Source: Planctomycetota bacterium
GTDB lineage: Bacteria; Planctomycetota; UBA1135; GCA-002686595
NCBI GenBank assembly: GCA_016795325.1
Contig: JAEUHY010000023.1
Span: 62,001 to 126,000, forward strand
Reading direction: 5' to 3'
DNA length: 64,000 nucleotides
This document shows, one piece after another, positions 59,318-64,000 of the stretch. The translations under genes were made by a program, and so were the position numbers. Within the stretch, counting starts at the first letter, position 1; every line of letters starts with the position of its first letter. The notes under the pieces were generated by a model. It ran no database searches, was not told the DNA's origin, and saw only the letters and a list, made by a program, of their open reading frames with translations.

Positions 59318-60721
59318 ATGTCTCGTTCGGTCGTTGTCCTCGGCGCCGGTCCCGCCGGCTACGTGTGCGCCATCCGCCTCGCCCAGCTCGGCCAGAAGGT
59401 CACGGTCGTCGAGAAGAGCTACCTCGGCGGCACCTGCCTCAACGTCGGTTGCATCCCGTCGAAGGCGCTCATCGCCGCAGGTTCCCTGGTGGACCGCATT
59501 TCCCACGCCGGCGCGATGGGCATCAGCGCCGACAACGTGCGCGTCGACACGGCCAAGCTCGTCGAGTGGAAGGCGGGCATCGTCGCCAAGCTCACCGGCG
59601 GCGTCGGCGGGCTCTTGAAGAACCACAAGTGCGAGGTGCTGATGGGCGTCGGCTCGATCGTGGACAAGAACACGGTCGCGGTGAAGCTCGCCGACGGGTC
59701 GACCAAGACCGTCAAGTGCGACGACATCGTGATCGCGACGGGCTCCGTGCCGATCGCGATCCCGGGCTTCGCCTTCGACGAAAAGGACGTGTGGAGCTCG
59801 ACCGGCGCGCTCGCGCCCAAGTCGATCCCTAAGCACTTGGTCGTGATCGGCGGCGGCTACATCGGCCTCGAGCTGGGGATGATGTACCGCAAGCTCGGCA
59901 GCGAAGTGACCGTGCTCGAAGCGACCGCGGGCGCGCTGCCCGGCCAGGACCGCGACTGCGTCAAGGTCATCGAGCGCTCGATGAAGAAGATGGGGATCAA
60001 GTTCCTCACCGAGACCTTCGCGCAGGGCTACGAGCGCAAGGGCGCCGAGCTGCACGTGCGCATCAAGACCAAGAAGGGCGACGAGACGGTCGTGTGCGAC
60101 CAGATCGGCTCGATGGTCGGCCGCAAGCCGTACAGCGAAGGCTTGGGGCTCGAGAAGGTCGGCCTGAAGCTCGACGCGAAGGGTTTCCTCGCGGTGGACA
60201 AGCAGATGCGCACGAGCGTGCCGAACATCTACGCCGTCGGCGACATCGCCGGGCAGCCGATGCTCGCGCACAAGGGCAGCAAGGAAGGCCTCGTCGCCGC
60301 GGCGGTGATCGCCGGCCAGAAAGAGGAGTACGACGTGCGCTGCGTGCCCGCGGTGATCTTCACCGCGCCCGAGATGGCCTCGGTCGGCGCGCAGGAGACC
60401 GAACTCGCCGCGAAGGGCGTGGCCTTCAAGTCGGGCTCGTTCCCGTTCGCGGCTTCGGGCCGCGCGATGAGCCTGATGGAGACCGAGGGCTTCGTGAAGA
60501 TCCTCACCGACGCCAAGACCGACGAGATCCTCGGCGTGCACATGGTCGGCCCCGAGGTCACCGAGCTGATCGCCGAAGCCGCGCTCGCGATCGAGATGGG
60601 CGCGACCGCCGAAGACCTCGCGCGCACGATCCACGCGCACCCGACGTTGCCCGAGGCGATGATGGAAGCCGCCGAAGCCGTGCACGGCATGGCGGTGCAC
60701 ATCTTCCAGCCCAAGAAGTAA
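59318..60721 (+). CDS. lpdA: Dihydrolipoyl dehydrogenase (E3)
   Basis: The 467-residue flavoprotein reoxidises dihydrolipoamide in 2-oxoacid dehydrogenase complexes or the glycine cleavage system. It has an FAD-binding GAGPAG (residues 9-14), the redox disulfide in GGTCLNVGCIPSK (Cys40, Cys45), an NAD-binding GGGYIGLELG near residue 185, YAVGDIAGQPMLAHKGSKEG and the C-terminal HAHPTLPEAMMEAAE with the His-Glu base pair from the other subunit. Length is standard. It stands alone here, without E1 or E2 genes. A 14-bp hairpin follows 22 nt after its stop. Confidence 0.96.
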   Translation: MSRSVVVLGAGPAGYVCAIRLAQLGQKVTVVEKSYLGGTCLNVGCIPSKALIAAGSLVDRISHAGAMGISADNVRVDTAKLVEWKAGIVAKLTGGVGGLLKNHKCEVLMGVGSIVDKNTVAVKLADGSTKTVKCDDIVIATGSVPIAIPGFAFDEKDVWSSTGALAPKSIPKHLVVIGGGYIGLELGMMYRKLGSEVTVLEATAGALPGQDRDCVKVIERSMKKMGIKFLTETFAQGYERKGAELHVRIKTKKGDETVVCDQIGSMVGRKPYSEGLGLEKVGLKLDAKGFLAVDKQMRTSVPNIYAVGDIAGQPMLAHKGSKEGLVAAAVIAGQKEEYDVRCVPAVIFTAPEMASVGAQETELAAKGVAFKSGSFPFAASGRAMSLMETEGFVKILTDAKTDEILGVHMVGPEVTELIAEAALAIEMGATAEDLARTIHAHPTLPEAMMEAAEAVHGMAVHIFQPKK

Positions 60722-60743
60722 CGCTCCGGGGCGCAACCGCTCT

Positions 60744-60786
60744 CCGCAGCCCCCGCGTTTCGCGTCAGCGAGCGCGGGGGCTGCGG
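60744..60786 (+). terminator. Hairpin terminator after lpdA
   Basis: A 14-bp perfect stem (60744-60757 with 60773-60786) with a 15-nt loop is followed by GCCGTTTTCG, containing a short T-run. It is a plausible intrinsic terminator. Confidence 0.65.
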
Positions 60787-60848
60787 CCGTTTTCGGGGCA
60801 GGGCGGCGTCTTGCGAACGACCGTCAACGCGACTGTAGTCATGTGACC

Positions 60849-61079
60849 ATGGTCCACAGAGCTCGAACCATCGGGGCGGCGGAGTTCAAGGCCAAGTGCT
60901 TGGCGATCCTTGAGGATGTGGCCGCCACCGGCGTACCGATCGTCGTCACCAAGCGCGGGCGCCCGGTCGCCCGGGTCGAGCCCATGGAGGCGGAAGCGAC
61001 CGGCAATTTGCGCGGCAGCGTGGTGCGCGAGCGAGATCTGCTTTCTCCCGTCGACGACGCTTGGGGGGCAGGCGCGTGA
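60849..61079 (+). CDS. Phd/YefM-type antitoxin
   Basis: The 76-residue protein has the Phd/YefM N-terminal DNA-binding fold (TIGAAEFKAKCLAILEDVAA, then VPIVVTKRGRPVARVEP) and a disordered acidic tail that would wrap the toxin (VRERDLLSPVDDAWG). An in-frame GTG at 60843 gives a two-residue longer form. Its stop overlaps the toxin start (GTGA at 61076-61079), the usual coupling of the pair. It neutralises the PIN-domain toxin and represses the operon. Confidence 0.88.
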   Translation: MVHRARTIGAAEFKAKCLAILEDVAATGVPIVVTKRGRPVARVEPMEAEATGNLRGSVVRERDLLSPVDDAWGAGA

Positions 61080-61459
61080 TCGTTCTCGACACGCACGTCT
61101 GGATCTGGTGGACGAGTTCTCCCAGTTCGCTCTCCAAGCGCGCACGCGCTGCGCTCGAGCGCGACGACGAGTTGCTCGTCCCCGCGATCTGTTGCTGGGA
61201 AGTGGCCATGCTCGCGGCGAAGAAGCGGCTCGAACTCGACCGCGACGTGCTGGTGTGGCTGCGTCAAGCTCTCGCGCAGCCGCGCATCGAACTTGCCCCA
61301 CTCACCATCGAAATCGCCGCGCGATCGGCAACGCTCGGCGAGTTTCAAGGCGATGCCGCCGACCGACTCATCGTCGCCACGGCGATCCAGCAACGCGCGG
61401 TGCTCGTGAGCAAAGACGAGCGGGTGCGCTCCACGGAACTCGTCGACGTCGTGTGGTGA
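61076..61459 (+). CDS. vapC: VapC-type PIN-domain ribonuclease toxin
   Basis: The 127-residue protein keeps the PIN acidic residues: Asp5 in VLDTHVWIWW, Glu42 in CWEVAML, Asp96 in DAADRLIVATA and Asp114 in VSKDERV. These bind the metal ion for RNA cleavage, in VapC toxins usually of tRNA or rRNA. It starts at the GTG overlapping the antitoxin stop. The pair with a Phd-type rather than VapB-type antitoxin is common. No mobile element is beside it. Confidence 0.9.
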   Translation: MIVLDTHVWIWWTSSPSSLSKRARAALERDDELLVPAICCWEVAMLAAKKRLELDRDVLVWLRQALAQPRIELAPLTIEIAARSATLGEFQGDAADRLIVATAIQQRAVLVSKDERVRSTELVDVVW

Positions 61460-61509
61460 CGCGCCATGCGCAGCGGCGCGATTCGCGCCCCGCTCGCGGC
61501 GCGCGAGCT

Positions 61510-62046
61510 TCAGGAGCGCCGCAAACTGCGCCAGAGGGCGACCACGAACACGCCCAGCGAGAGCGACATCGCGATGTGCGAGAGGCCGTAGACGCCGTGG
61601 CGCAGCCACACCAGGCCGCCGAAGTAGTTGGCGTCGATCGCGTCGAAGTCGCGCGCGCCGAAGCGCACGCTGAGCAGCGTGTGGTAGCCCTTGTAGAGCA
61701 TCAACAACACGGCGACGGTGACGAACGGCAGGTAGCCGCGCGTGAGCCAGCGCAGCGGAGCGGGGGAGAGCTCGGCGCCGCCGGCTTTGCGCGCGAGCAG
61801 CAGCGCGCCGCCCATCGCGATCGGGATCAGCACGCCGGTGAGGAACACGTGGCCGTGGACCAGCGCGAGCGAGAGCACGGCCTCGAGCCGCGCGCCCGGC
61901 GCGATCTGCGCGAAGTCGAGCTTCTTCGACGATTCTTGGAACAGCACGCCCGAGAGCAGCGCGACGATCGTCATCACGACGGCGTAGCGCAGCAGCGTGC
62001 GCAACGCGTCGCGGTAGTGCGCCGGAGTGTCGTCGCCCGCGGCCAT
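61510..62046 (-). CDS. Small membrane protein with membrane-embedded histidines
   Basis: The 178-residue protein has four likely membrane helices (about 18-38, 52-72, 95-115 and 140-165). Histidines occur inside or at the edge of several: LALVHGHVFLTGVLIP, YKGYHTLLSV and RHGVYGLSHIAMSLSL. That arrangement can bind haem or copper, but I could not name the family. It starts 8 nt after the SnoaL-like gene and is last of a four-gene minus-strand operon. Confidence 0.6.
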   Translation of the reverse strand: MAAGDDTPAHYRDALRTLLRYAVVMTIVALLSGVLFQESSKKLDFAQIAPGARLEAVLSLALVHGHVFLTGVLIPIAMGGALLLARKAGGAELSPAPLRWLTRGYLPFVTVAVLLMLYKGYHTLLSVRFGARDFDAIDANYFGGLVWLRHGVYGLSHIAMSLSLGVFVVALWRSLRRS

Positions 62047-62054
62047 GGCGCCGA

Positions 62055-62432
62055 TCAGCGCATGCTCTCGTAGGGCAGGTGCGTGTCGGCGAACACGTGC
62101 CACAGCGAGACCAACTCGTCTTTCGTCTCGGCGCGGATCGCGATCGGGATGCGCCAGGCGCGGTCGGCGCGTCCGTGGTAACTCGCGGAGGCATGGCCGA
62201 GCACCAGCGCGCCGCCGACCGCCGGCTGCTCCTTGTCGACCTCGATTTTGTAGTCGGGAAAGGTCGCGAAGTAGTTGCGCCAACCCAGCATCAACGAATC
62301 GCGTCCTTCGAAGCGCTTGCCGTGCGAATCGACGAACACCACGTCGGGGGCCAGCGTGGCGGCGACCGCGGAGGCGTCGCGGCGGTTGATGGCCGCAATC
62401 GTCTTCCGCACGAGTTCGATGGCTTCACTCAT
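62055..62432 (-). CDS. SnoaL/NTF2-like small protein
   Basis: The 125-residue protein has the NTF2-like cone fold pattern: MSEAIELVRKTIAAINRRDA, VAATLAPDVVFVDSHGKRFE, then LMLGWRNYFATFPDYKIEVD. SnoaL-like members act as ester or polyketide cyclases, isomerases or non-enzymatic ligand binders. No specific activity can be assigned. It is 32 nt from the AIM24 gene upstream. Confidence 0.82.
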   Translation of the reverse strand: MSEAIELVRKTIAAINRRDASAVAATLAPDVVFVDSHGKRFEGRDSLMLGWRNYFATFPDYKIEVDKEQPAVGGALVLGHASASYHGRADRAWRIPIAIRAETKDELVSLWHVFADTHLPYESMR

Positions 62433-62464
62433 GCCGCACAGGGTAGTCCGCGCGGGGCCGTTCG

Positions 62465-63157
62465 TCAGCGCCCGCGCTGGGCCACGACTTCTTCATACGG
62501 CTGGAGCACGACCCAGCCCTCGCCCTCGAACTTCATCTGGATCGATTCGCCGCTGCCGCGGCCCAGGAAGGTCTTGAGCGAGATGTCGGTGACGATTTCC
62601 GGGTTCAGGCTGCCCGACCAGGCCACGGTCGCGTTGGGGTCTGTGAAGACCGGTTGCCCAGGCTTCACGAGCAAGGTCAGCGGGTCGTAGTGCGTCATCA
62701 GCGCGACGACGCCGTGGCCCGACACGCGCACGTTGAACAGGCCCGCGGCGAGCATGCTGCTCACGCTCTTCATCATCGTGATGTCCCACTGCACGCCGTC
62801 CTCCAGCGCGAGCAGGTCGTTGCCGTTGACGAACAGCGTGTCGCCTTCGAGCCGCAGCAGCCGCACCTTCTTGCCCGAATCGGCGAGGTACAGCCGCCCG
62901 CGTCCCTCGGCCTTCATCAAGCTCGCTCCCTCGCCGGTGAAGAGCTTCTTCATCGCCTTGTCGAGCCCGTGTTCGAGCAGCGACTCGCGTGTGAACTTGA
63001 TCTGCCCGACGTAGCCGATCATCGAACCGGCCTTGGCCCACACGCGTCCGTCGAGGTTGACCTCGAGCAGGCTGGGGCTCTCGAGCTCGAACTTCGCGCG
63101 GCGGTCGTCGCGCTGCGCGGTGGCGGCCACGAAGGCCGAGATGGACTGCTCTTGCAT
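62465..63157 (-). CDS. AIM24/TIGR00266 family protein
   Basis: The 230-residue protein starts at MQEQSISAF. It contains LLEVNLDGRVWAKAGSMIGY, LFTGEGASLMKAEGRGRLYL and VVALMTHYDPLTLLVKPG, with NPEIVTDISLKTFLGRGSGE, the beta-helical AIM24 (DUF124) family. The bacterial function is unknown; the yeast homologue helps organise mitochondrial inner membrane. It lies 14 nt downstream of the aldo/keto reductase gene and probably shares its transcript. Confidence 0.85.
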   Translation of the reverse strand: MQEQSISAFVAATAQRDDRRAKFELESPSLLEVNLDGRVWAKAGSMIGYVGQIKFTRESLLEHGLDKAMKKLFTGEGASLMKAEGRGRLYLADSGKKVRLLRLEGDTLFVNGNDLLALEDGVQWDITMMKSVSSMLAAGLFNVRVSGHGVVALMTHYDPLTLLVKPGQPVFTDPNATVAWSGSLNPEIVTDISLKTFLGRGSGESIQMKFEGEGWVVLQPYEEVVAQRGR

Positions 63158-63171
63158 GCTGACTTGCTCCA

Positions 63172-64000
63172 CTAGTAGCGCTGCGGGGCGGCCGGTTTGT
63201 TGGCCACGATCGACTCGATGCGCTCGACCACGCCCTGGCGCAGCTCGGGCAGGATGCGCAGCGCGCCCAGGTTCTCGCGCAGCTGCGCGGCGTTCGTGGC
63301 GCCGAGGATCACGGTGCTGACGTTCGGGTTGAGCAGGCACCAACCGATCGCGAGTTGCGCGGTCGTGGCGCCGAGTTCGCGCGCCAGCTTGCCCAGTTCG
63401 CCTGCCTTGCGCACCCGCTCGCGGCCCTCGGCGTTCTCGAGTTCATCGCGCAGCCAGCGGTACTCGGGCAACGCCATGCGCGAGTCCTTGGGCACGCCGT
63501 GCTCGTACTTGCCCGAGAGGATTCCGCTGGCGAGCGGCGACCAGATCGTCGTGCCCAGCCCGAGCGTGGAGTACAGCTGCGCGAACTCGCGTTCGACCTT
63601 CTCGCGCACGAACAGGTTGTACTGCGGCTGCTCCATCGTCGGCGGAGTGAGGCCGCCGGCGCGCGCGATGCCGTGCGCTTGCGCGATCTGATCCGCGCTC
63701 CACTCCGACGTGCCCCAGTACAGCACCTTGCCGGCGAGCACGAGCTCGTGCATCGCACGCACGGTCTCTTCGATCGGCGTGTCCAGGTCCGGTCGGTGGC
63801 AGAAGTACAGGTCGAGGTAGTCGACCTGCAGGCGCCGCAGCGCCGCGTCGCAGGCGTCGCGCACGTGCTTGCGCGAAAGGCCGCGCTGCGTCGGCAGTTT
63901 CCCGCCCCAGAACACCTTCGACGAGAGGGTGTACGTGTCGCGGCCCCAGCCCAACGTCTTGAGCGCGCGGCCCATGATCCGCTCGGAATCGCCGTCGGCG
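63172..64000 (-). CDS. Aldo/keto reductase (partial, N-terminus missing)
   Basis: The frame runs from the window edge to a stop at 63172, giving the last 275 or so residues. Blocks ADGDSERIMGRALKTLGW, DYLDLYFCHRPDLDTPIEET, GKVLYWGTSEWSADQIAQAH and TTIWSPLASGILSGKYEHG belong to the potassium-channel-beta-subunit-like AKR subgroup (AKR6/YghZ type). The NADPH-binding tail with NVSTVILGATNAAQLRENLG is present. The N-terminal part with the catalytic tyrosine lies outside the window. It heads the operon with the AIM24, SnoaL-like and membrane-protein genes. Confidence 0.88.
   Translation of the reverse strand, partial: ADGDSERIMGRALKTLGWGRDTYTLSSKVFWGGKLPTQRGLSRKHVRDACDAALRRLQVDYLDLYFCHRPDLDTPIEETVRAMHELVLAGKVLYWGTSEWSADQIAQAHGIARAGGLTPPTMEQPQYNLFVREKVEREFAQLYSTLGLGTTIWSPLASGILSGKYEHGVPKDSRMALPEYRWLRDELENAEGRERVRKAGELGKLARELGATTAQLAIGWCLLNPNVSTVILGATNAAQLRENLGALRILPELRQGVVERIESIVANKPAAPQRY

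Noticed and set aside
60849..61459. Toxin-antitoxin pair as a sign of a mobile island
   Set aside because: No integrase, transposase, tRNA or direct-repeat boundary is visible nearby, and base composition looks like the neighbours.

Overview
The window is about 64 kb of high-GC DNA with long GC-rich antisense reading frames that are not genes. The protein content points to a Planctomycetota bacterium: secreted DUF1800/DUF1501 pairs, several DUF1080 (3-keto-glycoside hydrolase) domains, a sialate O-acetylesterase, haem c proteins with PKD domains, BlaI/M56 regulators and ECF sigma factors. This placement is an inference from families; no rRNA, tRNA, CRISPR array or transposase was seen.

Layout. 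1-8.2 kb: a truncated beta-helix surface protein, a CAP-domain protein, a PPK2 kinase, an outer-membrane lipoprotein, a three-haem-motif PKD lipoprotein and a GT39-like membrane protein. 8.3-15.5 kb: a carbohydrate module made of a cytochrome c, a sorbosone-dehydrogenase-like propeller fused to two DUF1080 domains, and an acetylesterase fused to two more. 15.6-17.3 kb: phosphatidylserine decarboxylase and a possible Mpo1-like membrane protein. 17.4-22.4 kb (minus strand): an ECF sigma factor, a PHP-glycosyltransferase fusion and a translationally coupled class III aminotransferase. 22.6-28.3 kb: the DUF1800/DUF1501 pair and a secreted propeller with a MopE-like tail. 28.4-34.1 kb: a secreted pyroglutamyl-peptidase-like protein, a hotdog thioesterase, an ABC-F ATPase, a HIT protein and an FG-GAP protein.

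34.2-46.5 kb is the most striking segment. It is one colinear cluster of a giant periplasmic TPR protein, ExbB, ExbD, a TonB-like protein with a PD40 propeller and a terpene-cyclase-like alpha/alpha toroid, then BlaI, an M56 (BlaR1-like) protease and a secreted coiled-coil protein. Dyads of the form CTAC-N4-GTAG lie before the TPR gene (two) and before blaI (one), and a GC hairpin closes the cluster. I read it as a BlaI-controlled, proton-motive-force-coupled envelope machine; this is inference from motifs and order.

46.7-64 kb: two small anchored proteins of unknown function, an organophosphate-antiporter-like MFS protein, a HAD phosphatase, an RsuA-family pseudouridine synthase, an S8 protease with a separately encoded propeptide-like lipoprotein, a GH63-like glucosidase, an ECF sigma/zinc anti-sigma pair, a zinc-ribbon membrane protein, dihydrolipoyl dehydrogenase, a Phd/VapC toxin-antitoxin pair and a four-gene minus-strand operon ending in a truncated aldo/keto reductase. 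Four copies of a GGTTGTACGG palindrome lie at gene 3' ends between 28 and 49 kb.
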